Part shown: piece after piece, positions 24,893 through 37,299 of the stretch | How positions within the stretch are numbered: the first letter of the stretch is position 1 | How the letters are laid out: every line of letters begins with the position of its first letter | Program-made: the position numbers and the translations under genes | From: Mya arenaria | Taxonomy: Eukaryota > Mollusca > Bivalvia > Myida > Myidae | Assembly (NCBI RefSeq): GCF_026914265.1 | Contig: NC_069126.1 | Span: forward strand, 28,910,854-28,974,853 | Direction of reading: 5' to 3' | Length of the DNA stretch: 64,000 nt | The notes under the pieces: model-generated | Database searches by the model: none | Told to the model about the DNA's origin: nothing | The model's input: the letters and a program-made list of their open reading frames with translations, nothing else

Positions 24893-27397
24893 TTAAACAC
24901 CATTTACCTCCGAATCAGACGTTTCACTATCAGCAAAATACCCAAGATATGCCTTAACTGTGTTGACCAATGCTTTTCTGCGTCGCTTTAATGCCTTAAT
25001 GCTATCCTTTTTCTTGCAAACACGGTTCACTATCTGCGGTAAAGCGCAGATAAATAAAGCGGTACCAACATGCATTATGACGTGAAGCTCACGAAAACTG
25101 TCCGTTTTGGAAAGCATGTTAATACAAATTCCCAGTAACCCGAGAACAACAAATGCTCGGAGGAGCGTCGAAAACAACAATTTTCGTCGAGGGCTGTGGT
25201 TTTCTATGGCTAGTTCAAAAAGGGACTCTCTAATTCCCCATTTGTCCTTATGTTTGAAAAGCACCTTTTTCTGGGTGTTTTCATTATGCCGCTGAAAGCC
25301 CTTTGTAAGTTTGATAATATCCTTCATGAGCCTGCTATAGTTCATAGAAAAGTCACTAAAACAGTTCGAAAGATAGTAAAACACAGTAAAGCCAAATATC
25401 ATATATCCGTACGCCGTTTTAGGAAAAACGATGATGCCAGTGAATGTGAATATAGCAACGCGTGTGAGAAACAAAATAGCGTCAGAAAAAATAGTAGCAA
25501 ACATAAAGATAAAATATACAACTGATAGAATGAGACAACCTGTAAAAAGATACATGCAAATATGATCTCTACATCTACGAACGCCTCTGTTAAAGGGAAT
25601 ACAATATGCTTTAATTATCAGCCTTCCAAATGATACAATCGGGAAGCCATATATTATTACGGATAAGAAAATTTCTACACAACACAATATAAAATACAAA
25701 GGAAAGACAATGACGCAAAGACAACATTTACTATAAACATTCCATCGAGCGGTTTGAATTTTGAAAATGTGTTTCCAGAATTTCACATTCATAAGCATAT
25801 AAAATTGAGCAAGGAAAATATTATATATCTTACGAAAGCCTTTGCTGTACTTAAGATTCATTGCACCGAATATTTCTATATTATTGAGACTCAGAAAAAG
25901 TGGCGAAGCTTCAGGATTACTTTGTGATGATCTCGAAGCTACAACAGCATCGGACAATAGTCTAGCTGGATCGCTGGGCGCAAGAACAAGCACGCCAGTG
26001 ATGATTAAATAACACGACAGAGCAACGAAAGGGCCACCAATGTAGGGTAGAAAAATATTTTTACTTTTATCATAGCCCGTCAGCATTGAGCGAAAACCCA
26101 TAGGTACGCCAGATTCAACACAGTCGTGTACAAACTTGTACAATACCTTATAATCTAACACCACCTGCAGTCCAACAAAGGTTAGGCTTAAAACAGGAAT
26201 GAGAAGTCTAACCGAACGCTTTAATACGTCCGTAAAACAACCCATTGCTGCCAAACTCATGTTCAAAGGAATACAGATTGTGTTTAACAAAGTGACATGA
26301 TTAATACCATCGAATAAGATATACTCATCTTGAGAATGTATAATCATAGATTCGTTGTTGTCTTGTGTAAAAGTTATAGTGTTCTCCGTAAGTCCATTCA
26401 AAACATTTAATCTCAGACGACCGCTTTCCCGTTCTGAATAGTGGTACAATATGTACATAAGAAATAAAGGTGAATATATCAGTAATACTGTTGAAAGAAT
26501 GCTTGGAAAGATCCACCACACTTCGTCGTACTCGAATTCAATTTCCTTACAGCTCATTACTCTCCGATTTAAAGTTTTGTTGAAGAAGAAATTGCAGCAG
26601 GAGTGTTTTACTGCCTCAATCGGACACACAATATGTTTGCAGAGTACGTATGCGTCTATTATCATTCTTTTTCGGTAGCAATAAAAGCTAGGTGCATACT
26701 TTTCCAAGTCAAGCGACATCATTTCAAGTGTTAAATTTGTTAAGGCTTTCGCAATAACAAGGTCATCATCCTTTTTTCCGACTTCTAATTTCGAACAATT
26801 GCCAGTAATTCGTTTCAGTGATATCTCAATTGGTTTTCTGATCACAGATTCGTATAATAGACCCATGGACCAAATTCCAAATTCAGTTGGCCATTTGAGA
26901 AATTCTAATGCACCTTCTTTTCCGTAAAATGTCCATATCCAAATATTTTCTGCAATTGTCCATTTCGCTTTCTTTAAATGTATTCCTGAATCATAGTTTG
27001 AGGTTAAATTTAAAAAAACAAAATTACTGTCGGCTCTGAAAACCAAATGACGAAATCTATCCAATGAAGGTTTTTCAACTTCAATTACACATTCTTCAGA
27101 CACTGAATCTTCTTGTCCGTTTAATTCAGCCTTTTCAACACTTGACACTGTGCCGTGGTTACTGTATGTGTCAATAGTGTGACCATCTGTTCTTTTAACG
27201 GTTTGTTTCATATTTTTTGAATGAGGTAATACAATTAATCCACGTGACAAAGTGCCGTTTTCTTCCTCGGGAACGGAAACGATATCTCCTAGATTTGACG
27301 TTGTTTTTACTTCGTTGTTGTCAAGGTGGTACGCGATCCCACAACATATATGTAGCAGTAGCAGCAGAATACTCGCAAGCAGAACTGGCGTCCTCAT
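24893..27397 (-). CDS. Unrecognised polytopic membrane protein, copy 2 (834 aa)
   Basis: This is the second open copy of the family in unit 2, with the same architecture as copy 1: signal peptide (LLASILLLLLH), glycosylated ectodomain of about 290 residues with the conserved Cys cluster (CYRKRMIID then CKHIVCP and HSCCNFFFN), 8-10 membrane spans, and an identical C-terminal tail. The ATG at 27397 lies in the context GAAGCCATG shared by all copies. From about residue 330 on the sequence is nearly the same as copy 1, while the ectodomain has many replacements and several small in-frame gaps before residue 100. An insert of about 28 bp just upstream ends in TTTTCATTCAG and could be a splice acceptor for a 5' untranslated exon. 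Function is unknown. Confidence 0.85.
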   Translation of the reverse strand: MRTPVLLASILLLLLHICCGIAYHLDNNEVKTTSNLGDIVSVPEEENGTLSRGLIVLPHSKNMKQTVKRTDGHTIDTYSNHGTVSSVEKAELNGQEDSVSEECVIEVEKPSLDRFRHLVFRADSNFVFLNLTSNYDSGIHLKKAKWTIAENIWIWTFYGKEGALEFLKWPTEFGIWSMGLLYESVIRKPIEISLKRITGNCSKLEVGKKDDDLVIAKALTNLTLEMMSLDLEKYAPSFYCYRKRMIIDAYVLCKHIVCPIEAVKHSCCNFFFNKTLNRRVMSCKEIEFEYDEVWWIFPSILSTVLLIYSPLFLMYILYHYSERESGRLRLNVLNGLTENTITFTQDNNESMIIHSQDEYILFDGINHVTLLNTICIPLNMSLAAMGCFTDVLKRSVRLLIPVLSLTFVGLQVVLDYKVLYKFVHDCVESGVPMGFRSMLTGYDKSKNIFLPYIGGPFVALSCYLIITGVLVLAPSDPARLLSDAVVASRSSQSNPEASPLFLSLNNIEIFGAMNLKYSKGFRKIYNIFLAQFYMLMNVKFWKHIFKIQTARWNVYSKCCLCVIVFPLYFILCCVEIFLSVIIYGFPIVSFGRLIIKAYCIPFNRGVRRCRDHICMYLFTGCLILSVVYFIFMFATIFSDAILFLTRVAIFTFTGIIVFPKTAYGYMIFGFTVFYYLSNCFSDFSMNYSRLMKDIIKLTKGFQRHNENTQKKVLFKHKDKWGIRESLFELAIENHSPRRKLLFSTLLRAFVVLGLLGICINMLSKTDSFRELHVIMHVGTALFICALPQIVNRVCKKKDSIKALKRRRKALVNTVKAYLGYFADSETSDSEVNGV

Positions 27398-27790
27398 GGC
27401 TTCGATACTGAATGAAAACCAAAGATCAAAAAATGTAGTTTGTACAATGCAGTATGAAAGTAAGCACTGTGATATATATCAAGTATTTTGTTCAGTTTAA
27501 ACTTTACAACGATTGTACAGAAAGTTAAATTACATTTATTTGCTGCTGAATAATCCATGATTTAGAATGGAACCAAAGGTATATGAATCCATTTGCAGCA
27601 AATTAAACTGCTTTGTTGTTCATTATAAATGAGGTAAAGAATTAAAATTGTAGGAAAATAACAAATCCAATATTGCATACCAAATTAATCACTTAATCCG
27701 ATGAGCATAAAAGGTATGGAAATTGAGATAGTGGTGAATCTATAATTTGTTATTCAAAAGTAAAACTTAAACTTCCTTGTTTAATAATGG

Positions 27791-29426
27791 GGCTTTGATA
27801 ACAAAATCCAAGTAGGTAAAAAGGGTAGAATAGACATAAACTTGGACAATGTAGGGGAATATCCCACAATATTTGGATGTTCTGAAATAGCATGCACTTC
27901 AGTGTATGTTATTACTATAAAGAATTATACAATTTTTGCAAAACCAGCGGAATGAAAACGTTTCTTTGTAATTTATTAAAAGTGATTCTGAGTCTGAGTT
28001 TAGACTTGGACTTAATAGTCTGAATCATGGGCCGTGACCTGGTTTACTGCTTCACAAATGACCTCATATGATTGAGAAAATTAAGGTTGTATAGAGGGGC
28101 GGATCCAGGACTTGACGCCAGAGTAAATGTAATAAAAGAGCGCAACCTTTTGACGTGCGCCCATCCCTCAGAAACGAAATAGTTATGTATAAAATGTTTG
28201 CATTGGTGCTTGGGGTAACTCTCTTTCATAGATTTTAATAATATCTAGACCGAAATTGTGCAATTTGAACATAATTTATTATTTTTGCTAGTGCTATAGA
28301 TGTGTTCCCAAAGTTCAGCTATGGTCAACCGTCCAAAAACGGTCGTCGAACCAGAACTGATATTCAAAACAATTCTATACAACTTTCATACATCCAGTTG
28401 AGGCGGGCTTATCAGAGAAAGTACTAGACTACTTTGATTCCTTTGTCTTTATGTTCCGCACTTGCGCACAGCTTCATTGCGCATCTTTGCTCACGTGATT
28501 ACGAATTGGGCCATTTATCAACATGCGTTCGACAAACAATCGTATGATCAAGAAGTACAAGAAGATATTTAGTGAGTTTTAGAAAATGAATGATTTTTAC
28601 AAGCAAAATCAAACAGACCTTTCCTTAGCTGACCAAAAAAGGTATTAGGTTCGAAATCGATATAACAACTACTCAGACATATCGATTCTAAACAGCAATC
28701 GTTGATCAGTCCGTGGTTATTATGTTTGTACCCCTTATTAAAAGAGGTTTCAAAAATGCGAGTAATTTTGTAGCCAAATCTTAAGAGTTTGAAAATGTTC
28801 AGTGCTGAAAACATGCGCGCAAACGTGATATACGTGATATACGGCAGGTGGTGGAATTAAACGACATAAAACCCACCACAAAATTATCATCAAACACATT
28901 TGAAAACATCATTCTCGTCTAACTTTTCCTTCAATAACATTATTGTTTAATTCAATACGTACCAACTTGAAATAATTTTAAAGAGTCAAAACATAGTAAG
29001 ACAGAAAGTGTGCACGTGTGATTATAAGATAGAAGAGAGTTGTTTGTGGCAGCGTAAGATCGTAATATAATTCACCGAGTGAGCACCAAAACCTATAGTT
29101 CACGAATAGCGTTGCCACGAGTGAAATATTTACTTTTAGTGTTCAAGAGATTAGACATAAAGGGATGTTGCACTGTAACCAATGACTTTTCTTTTTATTA
29201 AATGAAACAGTGAAACATAATTTGTGTTTCATTGATGAATCTCTATCAACAACCGGAAAGCATAATTACAATACATTGAACTACAGAAGTATTCAACGCA
29301 AATACCAGGTGAAAATATCTAATGAATGATGTTAAATGGCGTTATTTTGTCAGCTAATTTTAGTTTAAACTTTTTATTTAACAACAATTATGAAACAAGT
29401 TATTTCAACAATATATTTATCACTCT
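27791..29426. other. Gene-free stretch between unit 2 and the LINE block
   Basis: Contains a dispersed repeat at about 28096-28290. Minus-strand frames at 28044-28229 and 28569-28814 have no recognisable features. No RNA gene is seen. Confidence 0.5.
28096..28290. repeat. Dispersed repeat, hAT-like end, copy at 28.1 kb
   Basis: It begins GGGGCGGATCCAGGA, a typical hAT-type terminus. It shares ACCTTTTGACGTGCGCCC and GAAATTGTGCAATTTG with the segment at 55558-55830 (ACCTTTTGACTTGCGCCC and GAAATTGTGCATTTTG). The right end is not resolved. Confidence 0.5.
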
Positions 29427-29533
29427 CGTCGGCACCCAAGCCGTGACTGGACTTGTGTTGTGGGGGAAACTGGACTTCCCGGAGGAAACACACTTGTCAG
29501 GCTTGGTGACCACCAACCAAACGCACATACCTT
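29427..29533 (-). mobile_element. SINE family B, copy 2 (headless)
   Basis: The body sequence GGCTTGGTGACCACCAACC followed by AAACGCACAT (plus strand) matches the copies at 20.0 and 41.3 kb. The tRNA-like head is missing, so it is a truncated copy. Confidence 0.55.
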
Positions 29534-30011
29534 AGATTATATTCTTAAAGTTATAACAAAAGCATACGGATATTTTATAATGGCCCTCGTTTTTGAAGTT
29601 AACTTTAAAAAAGAAAGACACTAGCCGTGATCTCTGTTGCGCGATAAGTCGAAATTAGAGCTCTTACAGTTGGGTAGCTCGCCACCGAAAGTTGACAAGC
29701 TGACATTAAGCAGTAATATTCTACTTTTTCAGTTGTCGTTGTAATTTCTAATCGCGACAATTTAAACTTTTCGTTCTACCGTCGGCGAGTTGATAAATGC
29801 GTGATACTTGTCGACTCTAAAAGCATTTCTCAACTTCTTCTGGAATTTGACTGCAAGAAAAGTAGAAATTAAGCATTTTGTTGATGGCATATTCCATGTG
29901 TTAGTGGGTGGGTTCGAATATCCGACTCTGAGGGAACGTGCCGTAGATATTTCACTGCCGGTTTCTGTTGTTTTTATTCCCTCTCATTAATATCACGTAC
30001 CTATTGACCTG
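29534..30011. other. Gene-free stretch
   Basis: No gene found. A 60-codon plus-strand frame at 29808-29990 has no domain signal. The left end of a GGCCCC-type element starts at about 30012. Confidence 0.5.
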
Positions 30012-30222
30012 GCCCCATTTTCTCGAAACTTCTCAAGGTTAACAGGCTTAAGTAGCTTATTTAAAGAAGCCAAGATGCAAACTTAAACTTAATTTTGATA
30101 AATAAAATTTCGTTAATTGTAATTATCAAGATAATTCCTATTCAAAGTCTAAAAAGTCTCAATGAAGAAAATATAACGCGAATTATAGAAAAAAATATAG
30201 TGAGCTGAGCGTAATCCTGTTG
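30012..30222. mobile_element. GGCCCC-end MITE, left part, interrupted by the LINE block
   Basis: The left end reads CTGGCCCCATTTTCTCGAAA. The matching inverted end lies at 37300-37330 (plus strand GATGTTCCGAGGAATTGGGG then CCTG). The internal part matches 44225-44410 (ATGCAAACTTAAACTTAATT, ATTCAAAGTCTAAAAA). The element is therefore split by about 7.08 kb of LINE-bearing sequence. Confidence 0.75.
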
Positions 30223-30225
30223 ATT

Positions 30226-33200
30226 TAAACATATTTTATTGAGGAAAATTAATCAACATTTCAATCCAAATACATAATCAAATTTCAGGATTGGAGCAGT
30301 TCAAATACACTAATAGAGTTCCTTTCCCTGTTATGATAAATTACAATTGACAATTGAGGCAGGTATTAGTAAAGAAGTTATAATAATAGTAGTATACAAG
30401 CTCATGTAAAATCATGTTTTAAATACAGGTGATTGAATGAGAGACTTTAAATGCAATTACCTAGTATAAAGAAAATATAAAAGAAACAAATCTGTATTCT
30501 AAATTAATCAACTGTTTTAAAGCTGGAAAAAAAGTTTGAGAATAGAAGAAAAAGAAAGAGAGGCAAAGTAAAAGATGTGTGAGTGTTGGTGGTTTAAGTC
30601 GATCACTGGCTTTCAAATCTTTTTGACAAAAAATAAAACGATTAACTGCATCAAAAAGAGTACTACTTTGCTCTTCAGTCAGTGTTTCATAATCATATAG
30701 TAATGAATGGAGTATAACCTGAGTCAGGGATTGAACAGTATTAAACAGATGTTGCCTTTGTTAAGTAAAGAGAGGACAAATAAAGAGATATTGGTATGTA
30801 GTCTCCTGTTTCCGCACCTACAAAATGATAAGGGAACATTAATTTTAGCATAGCGATGGGGATTCAGGGATACAATCGTTGCGTAGTTGAGTGGGCAGAA
30901 CCTGAAGCCGACGGTTCCCGTAATAAAATAGTGTAAGTGTTTTGGGCTCAGAATATAGGTATGATTTAAAACCAGCGATATTGTTTACAGCCTTTGCCTC
31001 AACTGGAAGAGAATTTCTTACAGATATTGTAAAAGGAAGGAATGAATTCATATACAAAGATGTGCGGGTTCGAAAACTAGATATAGTGGATGAATTTGTA
31101 AGCGGTCTTGATGATGCTTGTCCTACTGTCTGGGAAACCAAACAGAAAAATAATCTGGCGTATAGCCATTTTTCATTTTAAGAAGAGAAGAAGTTTGTGT
31201 TTCTCGCGTCTAGTATTTAAAGTTTCCCAACCAGATTCAATTTGTAGGAAATGCAGAGAAACAGGTCTAGTACAACCAGTAACTATACGTGCACATTCGT
31301 TTTGTATTTTATCCAGTTCGGCCTTCTCGTAGTGTGTGCAATTATCCCTGATAGCATCTGCATACTCCAATATTGGCCTTATAAAGGAGAGAAAAATTAC
31401 CTCCAGAGACAGCCTATCAAGTTGATAACGAAGACGTTTCATTATATTTACTCTTCACCAGACTTTATCTGGTGCTGTAGTTAATATGAGCGTGCCAACT
31501 GCAATCATCAGTGAAAAAAAATGCCAAGATGTTTGTGATATTCACCGGAAGAAATAGCTGTGCCGAACATATGCACTGGTGGGTGAATGGGTTTATTTTA
31601 TTAACGAGATTTGACTATTGATTCTGATTTCGATGGATTGAACTTAAAAAGCCATTTGTCAGCCAAGAGAGAAAATTCATTAATGTCAGTCTGTATTTTT
31701 AAGGTTGTGGACTGAGTGGATTTGACAATAACAAAGAGACTCGTTTCATCCCCAAAAAGTTTTATATACGAATCAACCTCCTGAACAATATCATTGGTAT
31801 ACAAGAAACAAAAGGGGACCAAGAATTGATCCTTTGGAGTTCCCGCTTCGATCTCAGATAATGAGGATGTAGCTCCTGGAATTACAACGCGCTGAGACCT
31901 ATTTCCTAAGTAATTGGAAAACCAAGAAAATAGACGACCAGAAATTCCTATTTGTTCAAGTTTGTACAGAAGCATACGATGCCAAACTTTATCAAACGCT
32001 TTACTTATATCGAAAAAGACAACTTTTGTCCTATCGCAAAGGACAAATATTTTAAGTCCATCGTCGAGAGCTTGACAAAATGTATTAATATAGAGATAAG
32101 TTAACTGGTTAACAATAGAGTCACCGGGCATAAACCTGATTTGAAACTGGTAGTGTAAATCACGAAAAATAGTGAATACATGTTTAAATACAATTTTCCC
32201 AAATACCTTTTCCATTTTATTAAGAAGAGAGATTGATCGATAGTTTGAAGGATCACCTTTTTTAAGACGACGCAGACATTTGAACATTTCCATTCTAATG
32301 ACATAACCTAAGAACGTAAGAACCAAGGAACCAATTCACATAAAGGTTGGCTAAATTAGCCAGAAGCTTCACGTAGAATACGTTTATTAATGCCATCTGG
32401 ACCCGATGCTTTACCTGTCGAGAGACAGTTAATTGCATCCTCAACCTCAAATGGTAGAATAATAAAAGATTCTATTTTCCTTGCTCAGATCTAATTTTGT
32501 GTTGGAGAACAACTTGACTTGAGTCGTCAACGTATGTTTGGCGGACAAAACAATCATTGAGAATATCAACCTTATGTTGTTTATCCGTAACAAGTTCACC
32601 ATCAAGTGGATTGACTAGTGTAGCAATGTCCCTTAATGATGTCGGAGTGATAAATGATTTTCAAGTTTTCCACCTGAACTGAGCTCACTGGATTTGAGTT
32701 TCGAAGCAAGTTTATCACAGTAAAGAGATTTAAAACTACGAACGAGGGCAACTACTTCGTTTCGCAAGCTGCGGAACCTTGTCCAATGTGTCAGATTATT
32801 TTAGTGTTTAGCTTTTCTAAAGGCCCGTTTTCGCTGTCGGATTTTTAATTTAAAGCTAGCGTTCATCCATTGAGGTTCATTTGGATATATATTTACTACC
32901 TTGCATGCAATACAACTGCCGGCAATATTAGTAATAATTTGTATTAGATTAGAGGTGGACAAGTCTATATTAGCATTTCTAACAGTTGTCCAATCTGTAT
33001 CCTAAAGCCTCTGTCGTAATTTTACATAATTGTCATTTTCATATTTCCATACTTTACTACGAGAGACTTTCGTTTAAATTACTGCTTTTTGGTATCTGAA
33101 AATTCCAAATACAGGGCTATGAATTCAAATGTTTTGCTCGAGAAAAGGCTCAATAACACCACTATGGACAAGAGAGTTTGAGTTAGAGACGAAAAAGAGA

Positions 33201-34330
33201 TCTATAATTGAGAACTAATGCTCAGTAAATATGTTGGCTCTGAGATACTAGTACATTGCTCAAAACCATACTGCTGTGACAGAGAATGAATTTTACGCCC
33301 TGAATTATTAACTTGAATGTTTAAATTGAAATCACCCGTTGCAATAATATCATCAATACCGCTTTCTCTCGTCAATCTCTCGTCAATTGAGTTTTCAATG
33401 TTATTAAAGTAGTTGTTACCAGAATTAGGAGGACGATAGAAGACACCAAGAAGAACACGCTTAGTTGTGCGGGTCTTTATTACCAACCAAAGACACTCGA
33501 TATCATTTAATCCTAAATCGTTTCTTCTTTTAAAATTGATACATACTTTGATATAAGCGGCACCTCCACCATACGAATCACTGCAACGATCTCGCCGGGC
33601 CGGTCGCGAACATCCAGGAATATGAATTCGGACGTCTAATATTGAAGAAGCTAACCACATTTTCGAAAAGGTAAGAAAATCAAATGAGGTTAGCTCACTT
33701 GTAAGTAAGTCCAATTTCGGTTAAAGACTTTGTTATGAACTTGGGTGGTCAGTGTATATAAACACAATTCAATGTTTTATACTTTAATAACGACATACAT
33801 CTCATGATAGTAAACACAACTCTGCTATGTACAAAAGCCTGCAGCAGTAATAAAAATACCATTACGCAGTAGGCGGAGCCTAATTTTCATTATTCATTAT
33901 CAGCTCTGAGTAATCATGGTAACATTTTATATGAATGGAATACCAAACGGACTTTGAATATTGCAGTGTATATAAGGGACAGGTAGTGATATTAAGAGAA
34001 CTTTCACCATTCGAACGGACAGTGGAAGAATTGTAACTAGAACTAGGACCAGGATTTGGGTGAATATCTCCGGACAATAAAAAAATAGTGTACAACCCAG
34101 CTGGTATAACCATGGAAAGTAAAAATCCCTATAATTGCTTCGCAAAACAAGCATTTTTATGATACGTCTTACTTGGTGATAAGAGCGAGCTCCATCAGAC
34201 ATAGACAGGTTTATTTTAATTGAACAAACAATATTTAACTTGACTAAGTATCTGCAATGACTGTTATGAGCTATAACTAATGCGAAAAATATTGTCAAAA
34301 ATAACATATAGACAGTACCTAGGCATGACA
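30226..34330 (-). mobile_element. CR1/Jockey-like LINE, decayed
   Basis: From right to left: an N-terminal piece with LLSGDIHPNPGP (34075-34040 region, a 2A-like motif known from CR1-type LINEs); an AP endonuclease piece at 33202-33714 (GGGAAYIK, VLLGVFYRPPNSG, ATGDFNLN); a reverse transcriptase piece at 31601-32326 (DISKAFDKVWH, LYTNDIVQEVD, and FGDET where FADDT is usual); and C-terminal pieces at 31173-31442 (RPILEYADAIRDN) and 30845-31141. These are in different frames, so the copy is dead by several frameshifts. A minus-strand AATAAA near 30239 may mark the 3' end. No complete reading frame remains. Family placement rests on motif style only. Confidence 0.85.
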
Positions 34331-35826
34331 ATTATTGATGGTATATCACGAGCAGTCATGATACGCGCAAAAAAAAATAAACAAAAACATTTTACGATTG
34401 GCATGCCTATCAGAACTATACTATAAATATTCAGCTGAACAAAAAAGACATGATTCAACTCTTACCACCAAATAACACAGAAACTGGATCTATCTAGAGA
34501 GAGAAGAAAATAAAACAGTAATAAATGCAATTCAAGAGTAAGCATTGGGTAACGTTCTTACAGGCCGATTATTAAAAAAAATATCCATTCTAAATAAAAT
34601 CGAAAATATTAATATTATAGCTGTACAATTGACCAGTAAAGTGGCACTGACTACTAGAAGAAAAAAGAACAGGAAAAGATGTTTGATGCAAAAAGAACAA
34701 GGAAAGTGTTTTAAAGCCTACAGAACAATGAACTTAAGTTTACAAGAGCATATTGCAGTCATAGTTATTTTTATTTTCATCGAAGAGTATAAACTGTGTA
34801 CGTAAAGAATTGAACATATATTTACACTAACTGGTAATCAATCGTATGCACAAGTTGATAAAATTAGTAAAAACAAGTCAGTTTGTACATAGACACAAAG
34901 GATACCTGAACATTTCAAGTCATAACCTATTTAACATAAATTTTCTTGAAAGATCCTAAATTAACTTAAAATTGAAATGGATGTAATTCAAACGAGATAT
35001 ATAAGTAAAATCAAGTTATCATCAAGAGTATAGTAAGCAGTACATACACGCAGTATTAAGATGCTGTAACTATAACGATAGTGCGAGAAAAGATGTATAT
35101 CCGTGGAGTGTCGCATAGGTTTCTATCTATATGACAAATTAGGTAGTATGCTTAGCATTAGGACAAATGTATAGCGATTTTTTTGTAAATGTTTACATTT
35201 AAGCATATTCAAAAATAATGTATGCAACTTGAGAGACACTGGCACACTCTCGTGTGTATATACACACTTACACAGTTACGCAATACAATACGCAGAACCA
35301 TTAATAAGTAAAAAAAAAAAACTATAGTAAGATAAACTTAAGTTTAAAAGCGCTTTAACAATTTTTAATGAAAATGTATTACACAAGTTTAAATGTGAAT
35401 AATAAGTGATTAGACATCGCGTTTTAAGTAAAAAAATAATTATAATTAAAATTTTTAACCCAATGTTAGCATAAACACTACCTTATAAATTAACAAAACA
35501 TATACAATATGCTATACTAAATTGACAGTTTTATAGTTTATTCATTTCTCATATGTACACAGCATAACAAAGCATAAAATACAAATATCTAAGAGTTCAG
35601 TGCACATCCATATATAAAATTGAATTACAGGAGACTAAAAAAACATATCTCGACATTGTTGATAAAGGATAAAAACAATTAAGTCTATTCTAAAAACTTA
35701 ATCTTATTTATATGACTCATTTAAGCTAAGAAAGTATACATTTAAAAGGAGTATCACTTAACTACGTGTACAAAGTATATTAAAACAGGTTTTGGCGGTT
35801 AATTAAACAATATCTGTATTGGAGAG
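34331..35826. other. AT-rich stretch between the two LINE remnants
   Basis: No protein features. Part may be the 3' untranslated region of the LINE at 35827-37136, which runs on the minus strand toward this stretch, and the rest may be 5' sequence of the CR1-like LINE. I cannot set the boundary. Confidence 0.5.
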
Positions 35827-37136
35827 TTAAAAAATACACGTATGTACATCATCCATGTTAACAAACTCAACATTGATATCCTTAGCTTTATCATACAGTG
35901 CTTTTCTAAGTGGTTGGTAAGCAGAGCAAATAGTTAACACATTTAATTCTGACTCAACATCTTGTTTACATATAGGACAGATTCTATAGATCACTACCAG
36001 ATTTTCATATCTGCCAGTCTCCAGACGAAGAGGTGCTACCCCGCACCTAAACTTAGCAAGTGCTGTTCTATATTTTAAGGGCATTAAAATTGATACATAG
36101 GACTCAGTTTCAAATTGAGATTGTAATAATTGATATGTTCTCAACTTATTTCTGCCACGTCCACTAGGACCAGTTGCACTGGTTATACAGTTTTTCCATT
36201 TATTAACATATAGACCCATGCTATTATTTTCAACGAAATCACAAAATCTTTTCGATGAGAACTGAGAATGTGTAATCAGCAGATTTGACAAATCTTTTTT
36301 TTCTAATTGTTGTACAAAAATATATTGCCAGTTTTTGCATTTAGGACTTGCTTTTTTATTACAGTATTCATATATTTTATAGTTCAATCTAGTTATTTTC
36401 ATGCTATTAAATCTATGCCATTGTCTAGCTCCACTGTTTCACAAGAGCTGGTCGCCAACCATGTTCACCATATAGAGCAGCAGTTGGAGTATATTTTCCC
36501 AAATCTAGATAAAAGCGCATAGCCCTCTTTTGCACCGCATTTATACTGGAGTAGGACTTAGTACCCCATATAGAGACACCATAAGCAACAATAGGCCACA
36601 CCGAGCTTTCATATAGTGTTGTTAAAACATTATATGGCATGCGATTTTGCTATCAGGATCCCTAGTGCTTTTCCAGCACTTTGTGCCACAGACTTTGCAG
36701 GGGCTTTTAAAATCTAAATGCTCATCCAAAAGAAGACCCAAGTAGGTGTACTGGCTGACGACTTGTAAAGTATGGTCACCACAAGTGAAAGTATAAGATC
36801 TTTTGTCAACAGATGGTGGTCTAAAACAGACTATATTACTTTTCTGAGGTTTTACTGCCATAGTGTTAACAGGACACCAGTTGGATAATACTTCTTAAAA
36901 ATACTGTAAATCATTTTCATTTTCAGCTATAAGACAGTATTATCGGCATACAACAGGAAAGAAACAAATTCATTTTCTATGTTTATACCTTTTCCTATAG
37001 CCTTAATTTTTGCTACTAAATCATTCAGAAACAAATTAAATAACAAAGGTGACAAGGAACAACCTTGTCGCAAGCCACTAGTACTATCAAACCAATCTGT
37101 CCAATATAATTCATTGACTCTAATGCATACTGACAC
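35827..37136 (-). mobile_element. Second LINE remnant (3' part of reverse transcriptase and C-terminus)
   Basis: Pieces in order on the minus strand: RT palm at 36927-37136 (LRQGCSLSPLLFNLFLNDL, then LLYADNTVL where YADD is expected, so a catalytic Asp is lost); RT thumb region at 36622-36861 (YTYLGLLLDEHLDF); connection at 36425-36640 (AYGVSIWGTKSY); and C-terminus at 35827-36402 with a CCHC-like motif (RICPICKQDVESELNVLTIC). Endonuclease and ORF1 are absent, so the copy is 5'-truncated, as is usual for LINEs. The pieces are in different frames. It belongs to a different LINE group from the CR1-like neighbour; the exact clade is unclear. Confidence 0.85.
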
Positions 37137-37299
37137 AGAATGGTACAGGGATCGTACAATGACATGTATGAATTAAGGCACAGATAAATAATATATGCAC
37201 ATTAAATTCATTAAAGCAAGACAGACAGACAACAGAATGAAAAGGATTAAAGAGTATCGATGTAAGTGGTCATTTCACTGAGATACACTGGTCATAAGA

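Larger units (their letters stand above)
23080..27790. repeat. Segmental duplication unit 2
   Basis: Paralogous to units 1 and 3 over the gene and both flanks. The closest partner in the gene is unit 3: the two share most differences from unit 1. Relative to unit 3, unit 2 has gained a 401-bp element at 24027-24427. Relative to unit 2, unit 3 has gained a SINE at about 41325. Confidence 0.85.
30223..37299. mobile_element. LINE-bearing block of about 7.08 kb inserted in a MITE
   Basis: Sequence on the left (to 30222, ending AATCCTGTTG) and on the right (from 37300, GATGTTCCGAGGAATTGGGG) is contiguous in the paralogous stretch at 44225-44750 (AATCCTGTTG at 44401-44410, GATGTTTCGAAAAACTGGGG at 44423). 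The block holds two minus-strand LINE remnants (30226 to about 34330, and 35827 to about 37136) and AT-rich filler. I did not find a clean target duplication, so the number of insertion events is not known. Confidence 0.75.

Noticed and set aside
17388-27397. Assignment of the membrane proteins to anoctamin, TMC, Patched or seven-helix receptor families
   Set aside because: None of the family signature motifs is visible; span count and ectodomain do not fit.
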